Notes under the pieces: model-generated
The model's input: the letters and a program-made list of their open reading frames with translations, nothing else
What the model was told of the DNA's origin: nothing
Databases searched by the model: none
Shown: in pieces, positions 15,868 through 23,727 of the stretch
Layout: each line of letters opens with the position of its first letter
Numbering within the stretch: the stretch's first letter is position 1
Made by a program: the position numbers and the translations under genes
Assembly: GCA_048421225.1 (NCBI GenBank)
Contig: DBFNRV010000104.1
Span: 1-31,156 of the forward strand
Direction of reading: 5' to 3'
DNA length: 31,156 bases
Origin: UMGS946 sp048421225
GTDB lineage: Bacteria > Bacillota > Clostridia > Christensenellales > CAG-138

Positions 15868-16551
15868 ATGCACGTATTCGCTATAGGAGATATTCACCTG
15901 CCTGGAGGGATGGACAAGCCGATGGATGTGTTTGGTTCCCATTGGTCTGGGCATTTTGACACGATTAGCCGGTACTGGAGGGATAGCATACAGGAGGGGG
16001 ATATTGTTCTCATACCTGGTGATATAAGCTGGGCTATGCAGCTAAGCGAGGCCATGGAGGATATTATCGCTCTATCTGAACTGCCGGGTAGCAAGATCCT
16101 TTTGCGCGGCAACCATGATTATTGGTGGAGATCAATTTCAAGGCTTAGGGCCGTATTGCCAGACAGTGTCTATGCTATACAAAATGACTCACTCGAAGTC
16201 GGCGGATTGTGCATAGCTGGCTCAAGGGGATGGACTTGCCCTGGTTCACAGGGCTTTACCGATAAGGATAAAAGGATTTATGAGCGTGAACTGCAAAGGC
16301 TGAGGCTATCCCTATCGACATTAGCGGATCGGGAAAAGGCGATATGCATGATGCATTTTCCACCGTGTTGTGATAAAAATGTTAAAACGGGCTTTACCGA
16401 GCTATTCGACGAGTTTAAAATAAAAAATGTGGTATATGCCCATCTGCATGGAATCGCTCATAAGGGGGCGTTTGAGGGCCGCATTAACGGCACCACATAT
16501 ACGCTTTGCTCCTCCGACTATTTGAACTTCAGACCCAAAATGATACTATAG
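15868..16551 (+). CDS. Calcineurin-like metallophosphoesterase
   Basis: This 227-residue enzyme has the complete dimetal phosphoesterase signature: D8 and H10 in GDIHL, D52 in PGDISW, N82 and H83 in RGNHD, H163 in MMHFPP, and H192 and H194 in YAHLHG. The motifs define hydrolysis of a phosphoester but not the substrate, which might be a nucleotide, a phosphoprotein or a lipid intermediate. I start at ATG 15868, behind GGAGGGG; the frame is open further upstream but overlaps the zinc-ribbon gene. No signal peptide is present, so it is cytoplasmic. It probably shares a transcript with the zinc-ribbon gene before it. Confidence 0.92.
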   Translation: MHVFAIGDIHLPGGMDKPMDVFGSHWSGHFDTISRYWRDSIQEGDIVLIPGDISWAMQLSEAMEDIIALSELPGSKILLRGNHDYWWRSISRLRAVLPDSVYAIQNDSLEVGGLCIAGSRGWTCPGSQGFTDKDKRIYERELQRLRLSLSTLADREKAICMMHFPPCCDKNVKTGFTELFDEFKIKNVVYAHLHGIAHKGAFEGRINGTTYTLCSSDYLNFRPKMIL

Positions 16552-16594
16552 CGACGGGTTATCGTTTTTTTTCGATATATAAGGGAAATTTATA

Positions 16595-18520
16595 ATGTTA
16601 ATATTAACGGTAAGAAATTTAAAAAAAGCATTTGTAGATAGGATTTTATTTGAAAATCTAAACTTTGATATAGACTCAAAGGATAAAGTTGGACTTGTCG
16701 GCGTGAATGGATGCGGTAAAACAACCCTGATGAATATGCTGGTTGGCCTTGATGTGCCCGATGAGGGAACTGTGCATTATTCCAAAGGAACCGCTGTCGG
16801 CACAATGCAGCAGCACATCGAAAGCGATGATTCGACCCTGCTGGATAGCATTATGAAGGTTTTTTCCCACCTTGAGGATATGGAAAGAGAACTTGAAGGA
16901 ATAGCCCAAAGGCTGAGCCTGGGCGAGGGCAATGTTGACTCGCTTATAAACCGGCAGCATGTTTTGCAGGAGCGGTTTGAAATGGAAGGCGGCCTTACAT
17001 TCCGCAGCAGGGCTAGAGCGGCGGCGCTTGGCCTGGGGTTTACCGACAGCGATCTCAAGAGGCAGCTAAAGACGTTTAGCGGAGGGCAGCGCAATAAGGC
17101 CCAGCTTGCCAGGGTGCTATTGTCCGGAGCTGACCTACTTATGCTGGACGAACCTACAAACCATCTTGACGTTGAGAGCATTGAATGGCTTGAAGAGTAT
17201 TTAAAATCATACTCGGGAGCGTTTATTATAATATCGCATGACCGTTATCTGCTTGATAAGGTTACAAACAGGACGTTGGAGCTTAAAATGGGAACGCTGT
17301 ATTCCAGCCAGGGCAATTACACGAGACATATGGAGCGCCGGGGTACTGAGCGTGAAATCCAGCTTAGGCATTATCAAAACATGCAAAGGGAGATTAGACG
17401 CATCTATGGCATAGTGGAGCAGCAGAGGAGGTGGGGGCAGGAACGCAATTTTGTCACCGCCGAATCAAAACTAAAGCAGATTGAGCGGCTCAAAAGCACC
17501 CTTGTAGAGCCTGAAAGGGATCCTCAGTCCATCAAGTTCGGCTTTACGGCCAAGGACGTTAGCGGCAATGATGTCCTTATTGCGGAGGATCTGTCAAAGC
17601 AATATGATGGAAAGAAAATATTTGATAAAGTAAACCTGCATATAACGAAGGGGGAGAGGGTATTCCTAATTGGCGCTAACGGATGCGGAAAGACCACGCT
17701 CCTAAGGATATTGGCGAGACAGGAACGCAGTGATTCAGGCTTTTTCAACTATGGGGCGCATGTCAGCGTGGGCTATTATGATCAGACGCTGGGTCAGCTT
17801 TCAGCTCAAAAGAGCGTTTTAAACGAGGTTTGGGACGATCACTATACAAAAATGACGCATAACCAGATAAGAAACGCACTCGCCGCCTTCCTGTTTAGGA
17901 GTGATGACATTGAAAAGATGGTTGCCAATCTGTCGGGAGGTGAAAAGGCACGTGTACAGCTGCTGAAATTAATGCTTTCTCAGGCCAACTTCCTGCTTCT
18001 GGACGAGCCGACAAACCACCTTGACATAGCCTCCAGGGAGGCCCTTGAAAACGCATTAATGGATTATGGGGGAACGATGATCATCGTTACCCACGATAGA
18101 TACCTTGTCAACAAGCTTGCTGACAGAGTATTATACATGGATGAACGGGGCATTACCGAGTATATTGGAGGATATGACGACTTTGTTGAGGCAAAGCCGT
18201 ATAGACAGAAAAAAGATAGGCCAATAGAATCATCCGGCAAGGCAAAACAAAATGATTATAAACGTCAAAAGGAGCTTCAAAGCGTAGTAAACCGAATTAA
18301 GGGCGAGATAAGGCGAATAGAGGAACGCATAATGAATGCAGAGGCGGAGCAAGAGGCCATAACTGCGGAAATGGCTAAGCCCGATGTCGCTTCAAACTAT
18401 AAAAAAGCGGAGGAGCTTGATGTAAGGGCAAGGGAAATAGCCGAGAGGGTTGAGCTTCTGTATCTAGATTGGGAGAAAAAAAACTCAGAATTAGACGCGT
18501 TTATTGATGAATTTCATTGA
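16595..18520 (+). CDS. ABC-F family ATP-binding protein (ribosome-associated)
   Basis: ABC-F proteins have two ATPase domains and no membrane part; they bind the ribosomal E site and relieve stalling or protect against antibiotics. The 641-residue protein has Walker A GVNGCGKT (36-43) and GANGCGKT (360-367), signatures FSGGQ (161-165) and LSGGE (446-450), and LLMLDEPTNHLD and LLLDEPTNHLD Walker B blocks. The charged linker between domains (about 235-310) is the P-site tRNA-interacting arm. A coiled coil fills about residues 555-635, as in Uup and YfmR-type members. ATG 16595 follows AAGGGA. Whether it gives drug resistance cannot be told; a translation-factor role is more likely. Confidence 0.93.
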   Translation: MLILTVRNLKKAFVDRILFENLNFDIDSKDKVGLVGVNGCGKTTLMNMLVGLDVPDEGTVHYSKGTAVGTMQQHIESDDSTLLDSIMKVFSHLEDMERELEGIAQRLSLGEGNVDSLINRQHVLQERFEMEGGLTFRSRARAAALGLGFTDSDLKRQLKTFSGGQRNKAQLARVLLSGADLLMLDEPTNHLDVESIEWLEEYLKSYSGAFIIISHDRYLLDKVTNRTLELKMGTLYSSQGNYTRHMERRGTEREIQLRHYQNMQREIRRIYGIVEQQRRWGQERNFVTAESKLKQIERLKSTLVEPERDPQSIKFGFTAKDVSGNDVLIAEDLSKQYDGKKIFDKVNLHITKGERVFLIGANGCGKTTLLRILARQERSDSGFFNYGAHVSVGYYDQTLGQLSAQKSVLNEVWDDHYTKMTHNQIRNALAAFLFRSDDIEKMVANLSGGEKARVQLLKLMLSQANFLLLDEPTNHLDIASREALENALMDYGGTMIIVTHDRYLVNKLADRVLYMDERGITEYIGGYDDFVEAKPYRQKKDRPIESSGKAKQNDYKRQKELQSVVNRIKGEIRRIEERIMNAEAEQEAITAEMAKPDVASNYKKAEELDVRAREIAERVELLYLDWEKKNSELDAFIDEFH

Positions 18521-18546
18521 CAAATGATCATTAGTGGCCGTATAAT
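18517..18546 (+). promoter_or_regulatory. Consensus sigma-A promoter overlapping the ABC-F stop codon
   Basis: A perfect TTGACA (18517-18522) and a perfect TATAAT (18541-18546) are 18 bases apart. The -35 contains the TGA stop of the ABC-F gene. It would start a transcript near 18553, about 24 bases before ATG 18577. Confidence 0.88.
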
Positions 18547-18576
18547 CTACTGGATTGTATAAAGGAGATATATATT

Positions 18577-19071
18577 ATGACAGTTACAAATGTACCAACG
18601 CATTTGAAGCATAAACCTGTAGTTATAATTGATAATTATGGAGATGTTGATGGACGATGGGCCTGCGATACGGATGCTAGGGGTATTTCCCTAGGATTGG
18701 CGCAGTGGAATGAGCGCGGCAGGGTAGACGCTTCGTTAAAGGTATGGCGTAACTCGGGAGACAGATGGTCAAGGCTTAGCGAAGAATTGCCTATTCACCG
18801 TGTAATTGACCTGTGTATACTGTATTGCTCCGCAAAACAGTATTTCGATCACCCGCGCCATTTCCCGATGTATTATGATAAAAAGAACCCTTTGGTTGAG
18901 CGCATCGGAATTCAGGGCGATAATATGAACGTCAGCATATGTACGTCTAACGAAAACATTGACGAGGATGTTGAGCTGTTGCTGAATTCGATAGGCAGGG
19001 ATGAAGGCATGATATCGGAACGGCTCCGCATACTTGGAGCCAAGTTAAAGGAGCTGGGTTATGTAGAATAA
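18577..19071 (+). CDS. DUF6530-like protein of unknown function
   Basis: This 164-residue soluble protein matches from memory the small conserved family DUF6530, whose members share a start of the type TLKHKPVV-DNY-VDG, the segment GISLGLAQWN and the phrase SEELPIHRVIDL. No catalytic motif is obvious. No signal peptide or membrane helix is present. The start has an AAGGAG site nine bases upstream, and a near-perfect promoter drives it alone, so it is probably well expressed. The terminator at 19095-19133 closes the unit. The family function is unknown to me, and the neighbours give no clue. Confidence 0.8.
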   Translation: MTVTNVPTHLKHKPVVIIDNYGDVDGRWACDTDARGISLGLAQWNERGRVDASLKVWRNSGDRWSRLSEELPIHRVIDLCILYCSAKQYFDHPRHFPMYYDKKNPLVERIGIQGDNMNVSICTSNENIDEDVELLLNSIGRDEGMISERLRILGAKLKELGYVE

Positions 19072-19094
19072 GCAGCGATAAAATATGAGTTTCA

Positions 19095-19133
19095 GGGGGC
19101 AGCATATTGTTAAAACGTATAATGCCCCTTTTT
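19095..19133. terminator. Terminator after the DUF6530 gene, shared with the ger operon end
   Basis: GGGGCA (19096-19101) pairs with TGCCCC (19123-19128), with partial inner pairing, and TTTTTA follows on the plus strand. It lies between two convergent units; on the minus strand the U-tract is poorer. Confidence 0.7.
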
Positions 19134-19149
19134 ATGTAATTGGGTTAAG

Positions 19150-19308
19150 TTACAGCAACAACATTATGGTAACCGTCACAAAACCCGTTGCCAGGATTAA
19201 GATTATTGTACCTATAGCGCCATAGATATTCTTAATCCTGAAATTATGTATTGCGTATGCCAATCCATAAAAAACACTCAATAGCGAATAAATAATCAAT
19301 AAAGTCAT
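19150..19308 (-). CDS. Small two-helix membrane protein at the end of the ger operon (germination D-subunit-like)
   Basis: This 52-residue frame starts at ATG 19308, three bases after the gerAC stop, with GGAG at the end of gerAC as its ribosome-binding site. It ends at TAA 19150-19152. The product is almost entirely two hydrophobic helices, about residues 2-20 and 32-52, joined by a basic turn (HNFRIKNIYG). Bacillus germinant-receptor operons often carry a small D gene encoding just such a two-helix protein that modulates receptor function. Position, size and topology agree, so a D-subunit role is my inference; sequence similarity to known D proteins was not tested. Confidence 0.7.
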   Translation of the reverse strand: MTLLIIYSLLSVFYGLAYAIHNFRIKNIYGAIGTIILILATGFVTVTIMLLL

Positions 19309-19311
19309 ACT

Positions 19312-20523
19312 TTACTCCAAATGCGTTGAGCTAAAGCTATCCTCAAACCGTATGGTAACATTAAAATTTGCTTCCATGGCTTGGTATTGCTGTTTCCAGT
19401 TATATTTCTCCCATTCATCAACAGAATTAAATTGAAGTACCGCATGATTGCCAAATCCAAAAGCATCCGAGTGTATATTTTTACACCCCTCAAATATTCT
19501 GCTCATCTGCTTTTCAAAGTATTTTTCAACTTCGGAGCCAATCTCCGGCCAGCTGGATTCCAGCAGTTCCATTGAATCGTGCATTATACGGCATTTTATT
19601 CCTATATCAACTTCCGCTTTTGGAGTAGGATACAGCGACATGGATACCTTTGGTGAACCTGCGGCGTGAATAAGGCATTCAACAAGGTTGCCGTCAGGGG
19701 CGTGTATAGCTAGGCTACCCGTATGAAACTCTCCGCGCCCTATAAGCAGATATTGTGTATCGGGGCCATTTAAGGTTCCAGTCATAATCCAGCCGTCGAA
19801 TATGGCGCTTCCCATAAGGAAGGATTTCATGCCGCCTATCCGTTCAATGCCGATGGTCGTATCCTCTTCCTTTGGCGTAGGTTCTTCGCCGCTTGCTTCG
19901 GCCTCCTTGTTACGTTCGTCCGATATAATCGATTTGTCTATGCTACCTAGGGGGACGATAGCATCCCTTCTGCCGGCGTTTGTGCTTTCAAAAAATGAAA
20001 CCGCATTGGTAAGGGGTACATATCCTCCTATTCCATGCCTATTGCTAAGCGCAGACTGCAATAATTCAGAGCTTATGCCCTCGCCTGTATCCATTCCCTG
20101 CATAAAATCGCGGGCTTCTCCCTCAATGACAAGCAGATACGCGGACTGACGTATCTTTACGGAGTCGAATGTGAAGGAGAGGAAATCCTTCATCAATCCC
20201 TCGCGGGCAACGTCAGATGAAAATAATATAATACTTGTACGAGTATAATTAATTATATTTGATATAGCCGCACGTATTATCCTCATGGCGTCAAATAGAC
20301 TTTCACCTTCAGCTCCCACTAACGTCGACCCTGCGGCGGTATCCCCCTCGGGATCTTTGGGACCCTTTTGTATCATAAAGGTAACGAAGTACTTAAGCTG
20401 TTCTCCTTTATCAACGCCTACGGCCAACACAAAAGCATGATCTTCCGGTGCGCCCTGCCGAAGGCAGCCCGTCATACCTGTACATATTATAAGGATAATA
20501 AGTAAAATACTAAGCTGTTTCAT
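19312..20523 (-). CDS. gerAC: Spore germination protein, GerAC-type lipoprotein subunit
   Basis: This is the C subunit of a GerA-family germinant receptor, a lipoprotein on the outer face of the spore inner membrane. The 403-residue protein has a lipoprotein signal peptide with the lipobox TGMTGC, giving C20 as the lipidated residue. The first lines after it (HAFVLAVGVDKG, YFVTFMI, SLFDAMRIIRAAI, RTSIILFS) are the usual GerAC N-terminal pattern, and the C-terminal third is the conserved helical-sheet domain. The central stretch near residues 205-220 carries an acidic insert. Its first 14 bases overlap gerAB, and a small two-helix gene follows three bases after its stop. Confidence 0.93.
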   Translation of the reverse strand: MKQLSILLIILIICTGMTGCLRQGAPEDHAFVLAVGVDKGEQLKYFVTFMIQKGPKDPEGDTAAGSTLVGAEGESLFDAMRIIRAAISNIINYTRTSIILFSSDVAREGLMKDFLSFTFDSVKIRQSAYLLVIEGEARDFMQGMDTGEGISSELLQSALSNRHGIGGYVPLTNAVSFFESTNAGRRDAIVPLGSIDKSIISDERNKEAEASGEEPTPKEEDTTIGIERIGGMKSFLMGSAIFDGWIMTGTLNGPDTQYLLIGRGEFHTGSLAIHAPDGNLVECLIHAAGSPKVSMSLYPTPKAEVDIGIKCRIMHDSMELLESSWPEIGSEVEKYFEKQMSRIFEGCKNIHSDAFGFGNHAVLQFNSVDEWEKYNWKQQYQAMEANFNVTIRFEDSFSSTHLE

Positions 20524-21628
20524 TGAGTTTCTTTTTATCGCTCCTTACTGATTTTACTATTGCCACTATTGAGGCCGCTGCCAATGGAATAAATAATATC
20601 GCAAACCCTATATCCGGAATTAGGCTTATAAGAACAGGCGCCCATTCAAAGGCTTTTGATATGTTATCCGATGCTGTACAAACAAGTATAGCAATGGTCC
20701 CGATACATATGGTGAGTGGCCTGATATCGCGCTGATTAAAGCTTTTGGCATATAGGAACGAGGCTCCATAGATATAAAATGAACACGTTAGAATAGTTCC
20801 AATAAGCCATATCATCGCGGCAAATCGCTCAAATCTTATGCCAAGCATTTCTGTAAGCATATTGATCTGCGAAAATGGCATTGACATCCGCTGGAGTTCT
20901 GAATAGTTGTAGGTAAGTCCTATGCTTAACTGTATAATAGCGACAAGGACAAAAGCTATCGCTGAGGCTATCAGACCCGATCGTTTAGCATTTCCCAGGC
21001 CTTGGGTTCCTCCAGTCAAGCTAAGCAGCAGAAGAAGAGGCGGAAAAAACTTGAACATGCTTGATGAGGTGAGCGTCGCCATATTAGAAGCATCATTGAT
21101 AATAAGGGGATAGAGCCGGTGAATCTCATAGCCGTCCGCTGCCGTGGCAATGACAACCGCAATGGAAAGCAGAAAAAGAAGAGAGATGCAGTTAGCTGTA
21201 CGGCCTATGGTTTCAAGACCCATCCATGACAGCGCAACCATAACGGGCAATATGAATGACGCTACGGCGGTAGAGGAGGCGTCATTAGTCATGATACGCA
21301 TGAAGGCTAAAAAGTTGACAAGAGGTCCGTAAACCGATGCTATGAGCGCGAAACAAATTATAATATTTAAAATCTTTCCTATGGTTTTCCCAAAGGAATA
21401 CTCCAGCATTCTATGAAGATTTACGGTTTCACTGCGTCGTATAGCATAGTATATAAGCAAAAAGGCTGCGGCCGACAGCGCTACCGCCAGCGGAATCGAT
21501 ATAAATGTAGAATTCCCGTTTGCATAGACTCTTGAACTATTAATGGAAAACATACCGTTTACAAGCATCGTTATACCTATGATATTAACCGTCTCACGCT
21601 TGCCGATCCTTCCTTCACGTAGGTTCAT
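20510..21628 (-). CDS. gerAB: Spore germination protein, GerAB-type integral membrane subunit
   Basis: This B subunit of a germinant receptor belongs to the amino acid-polyamine-organocation transporter superfamily and is thought to bind the germinant. The 372-residue protein is hydrophobic throughout and fits about ten membrane helices, starting from EGRIGKRETVNIIGITMLVNGMF in parts (RETVNIIGI, VNGMF). The C-terminal end is basic (VRSDKKKLNETA). The start overlaps the gerAA stop as ATGA, a coupling expected for subunits made in equal amounts. The germinant recognised cannot be inferred from the sequence. Confidence 0.93.
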   Translation of the reverse strand: MNLREGRIGKRETVNIIGITMLVNGMFSINSSRVYANGNSTFISIPLAVALSAAAFLLIYYAIRRSETVNLHRMLEYSFGKTIGKILNIIICFALIASVYGPLVNFLAFMRIMTNDASSTAVASFILPVMVALSWMGLETIGRTANCISLLFLLSIAVVIATAADGYEIHRLYPLIINDASNMATLTSSSMFKFFPPLLLLLSLTGGTQGLGNAKRSGLIASAIAFVLVAIIQLSIGLTYNYSELQRMSMPFSQINMLTEMLGIRFERFAAMIWLIGTILTCSFYIYGASFLYAKSFNQRDIRPLTICIGTIAILVCTASDNISKAFEWAPVLISLIPDIGFAILFIPLAAASIVAIVKSVRSDKKKLNETA

Positions 21629-23217
21629 AGCCTGCTGTCCCCCTTGGTATTTGTATAATCCTCCGCCCGCTGTCTCATTTTTATCGCCCCCCTGAGTATT
21701 AATGGACGGCGGGAATGGGTTTTAGGAGCATAGGGGCTTAAGAACGGTACTCCATAAGATTTTAGCGATGCCATATAAGCTATAATCAGCAAAGAGACGA
21801 CGGAAACGCCGAGAAGGCCTCCCATCCATCCCGCCAATACGATTGCGAGCCTTGTATAGGTGGCGCACAATGACAGAGAGTAATCTGGGATGCAGAAGTT
21901 TCCAAGGCCGGTTAATGCTACAAGAATTAAAATTACAGAGCTTGCTAGGTTGGCGGCCACCGCCGCTTGCCCAAGTATAAGGCCGCCTATTATTCCAATG
22001 GCTTGGCCGATGCTCCCGGGAACACGGATTCCCGCCTCTCTTATAAGATGAAATACCAGAAGCAGAAATATCATTTCTACCTCCAATGACACGTTTACGA
22101 ACTTACGCGAGGTTGTAAGCGTTGTGAGCACCTCTGTAGAAAGCATGTCCTGATGGTATAGCGCCATTGCAATAAAAATACCTGGCAGAAGCAGTGATGT
22201 AATCGCGCCAAAGTACCTTACAACGCGCAGTATGCTCCCTAAAAGCGGCCTTAAATAGGCGTCTTCCGAGCTTGTCATAAGTGAAAAGAGGGTAATCGGC
22301 ATTATTAAGGCGGCAGGGCTTCCGTCAAGAAGCACGGCCACATGCCCCTGCATAATATGGGCAGCCGCACGGTCGGGCCGCTCCGTTATCAGCGTTTGGG
22401 GGAATGGGGAAAAGTTCTTGCGTGACGCAAGCTGGTCCAATACCCCCACGTCAAGTATCGCGCGCATGTCAACTGAGCTTAGCCTTCGCTTTACCTCATT
22501 TATTAGTGTTTCATTTGCAATTCCCTCGCAATAAAGTATGCCTAAACGGGAGCCGCTATCAGAACCGCTGCCCCGAAATTCGCATACGAAGTCGGTTCGC
22601 TTGACTATACGCCTTAGAAGGGTTATGTTGGTCCGGATACTTTCGGAAAACGCTTCTTTAGGTCCAAGAACGGTTTTTTCGTTTTCACTTGTGCTTACGC
22701 TCCGCTTTTCAAACCCGCGCGTGTCCACAATGATTGCTGATGCATCTTTATCTATAAATATTGCCGTCTGGCCTTCGGTGATAGCTTCCATCACCTTATT
22801 CCAATCCGTTTCAAGGTTGGCTTCATTTACTGCGAATATGTTTTCTATAGCGAACTTTGCAAGCGAGCCATCAGCGCCCTCAAGGGCGCCTTTTCTCATT
22901 CCGGAGCGAAGTATGAAATCGTTGATCTCAATACCATCAGCCATTCCGTTGATAAACGCGGCCGCTGCAGGAACAAGGCCTCCGAGCATAAAGCGTCTAA
23001 TAATCAAATCCGGATTGATGTCCTTGCGAAATTCATTGTATATGCGGTCGATGTTGATCTCGATGGATGTATCAACCGGCTTCTTTTGAGGTTCACTGGT
23101 ATTGGGAATATCTTTGGATACGCCAAATGCGCCCGGCTGCCCGCTTTCCCGTTCCAGCAGCTCGAAATCACCTGGTTCAACGTCAAAGTTTATATTTAAC
23201 CGGGACCAAATGCCCAT
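21625..23217 (-). CDS. gerAA: Spore germination protein, GerAA-type subunit
   Basis: This A subunit of a GerA-family receptor has a large soluble N-terminal region (about 1-290), then membrane helices near 332-352, 376-395, 402-422, 425-445 and 457-482, and a basic cytoplasmic tail. Recurrent family text includes REAGIRVPGSIGQAIGI in parts (REAGIRVP, GQAIGIIGGLILGQAAV), IPDYSLSL and SYGVPFLSPYAP. I chose ATG 23217 (530 residues) because GGAAGG lies nine bases before it; upstream in-frame ATGs sit on or before that site. A possible sporulation promoter (TGTATTA, 17 bases, AATACTT, at 23272-23242 on the minus strand) resembles sigma-G sites but is weak. It is the first gene of a four-gene operon. 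Confidence 0.93.
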   Translation of the reverse strand: MGIWSRLNINFDVEPGDFELLERESGQPGAFGVSKDIPNTSEPQKKPVDTSIEINIDRIYNEFRKDINPDLIIRRFMLGGLVPAAAAFINGMADGIEINDFILRSGMRKGALEGADGSLAKFAIENIFAVNEANLETDWNKVMEAITEGQTAIFIDKDASAIIVDTRGFEKRSVSTSENEKTVLGPKEAFSESIRTNITLLRRIVKRTDFVCEFRGSGSDSGSRLGILYCEGIANETLINEVKRRLSSVDMRAILDVGVLDQLASRKNFSPFPQTLITERPDRAAAHIMQGHVAVLLDGSPAALIMPITLFSLMTSSEDAYLRPLLGSILRVVRYFGAITSLLLPGIFIAMALYHQDMLSTEVLTTLTTSRKFVNVSLEVEMIFLLLVFHLIREAGIRVPGSIGQAIGIIGGLILGQAAVAANLASSVILILVALTGLGNFCIPDYSLSLCATYTRLAIVLAGWMGGLLGVSVVSLLIIAYMASLKSYGVPFLSPYAPKTHSRRPLILRGAIKMRQRAEDYTNTKGDSRL

Positions 23218-23673
23218 GCATACCATCCTTCCTTTCAACCTAAGTATTAACAGATTTTTTGCCAATAATACAGTGAACAGAATAGGAATAGATCGTTTAG
23301 CATAGTGAGTTGTATGAGCGATTAAGTTCTTGATTGCATTTCCGGTAAAAGCTATAACCTAAGACTGTTACTTAATCACACAAGAAATGCCGTTTAAGCT
23401 TGAATCAAAAGTTTAATAAGGTTACAAAAAGGCTGCGTTTACGAAAGTTCAAGCTCAGCCTGGTAAAATGCAGCCAGCGGAAGCAATACCATGGATTAAG
23501 AACGTACTATAGCATAATAGAACTAAAAAGGCTATTTATAAAACGAAAGGGAAATTTAATACTATATAGAGAGCTATAAAATGTAGCAAGAGGCGCTTGA
23601 CCCAAAATCAAATGTTTTTTAATAGAGGCTTTCAAACGAGAACTATACGGCGCAACTTTAAGCAATATAACGT
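23218..23673. other. Intergenic region upstream of the ger operon, no gene seen
   Basis: About 450 bases with no open frame that looks coding. The part next to gerAA holds a possible sigma-G-like element (minus strand, 23242-23272). The remainder is AT-rich; an AGGCTG/CAGCCT pair at about 23430-23462 is too loosely spaced to call. I see no RNA gene or repeat. Confidence 0.4.
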
Positions 23674-23704
23674 AAGTGCACGATAGCTTTACTATCGTGC
23701 ACTT
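23674..23704. terminator. Perfect 13-bp hairpin downstream of the wall-binding gene
   Basis: AAGTGCACGATAG and CTATCGTGCACTT are exact inverted copies around the loop CTTTA. It lies 23 bases past the stop of the gene at 23728-24900, as a terminator should, yet on the minus strand no T-run follows. On the plus strand TTGTTTTACTT follows, although no plus-strand gene precedes it. Confidence 0.55.
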
Positions 23705-23727
23705 GTTTTACTTCTATGCGTCTGCCA

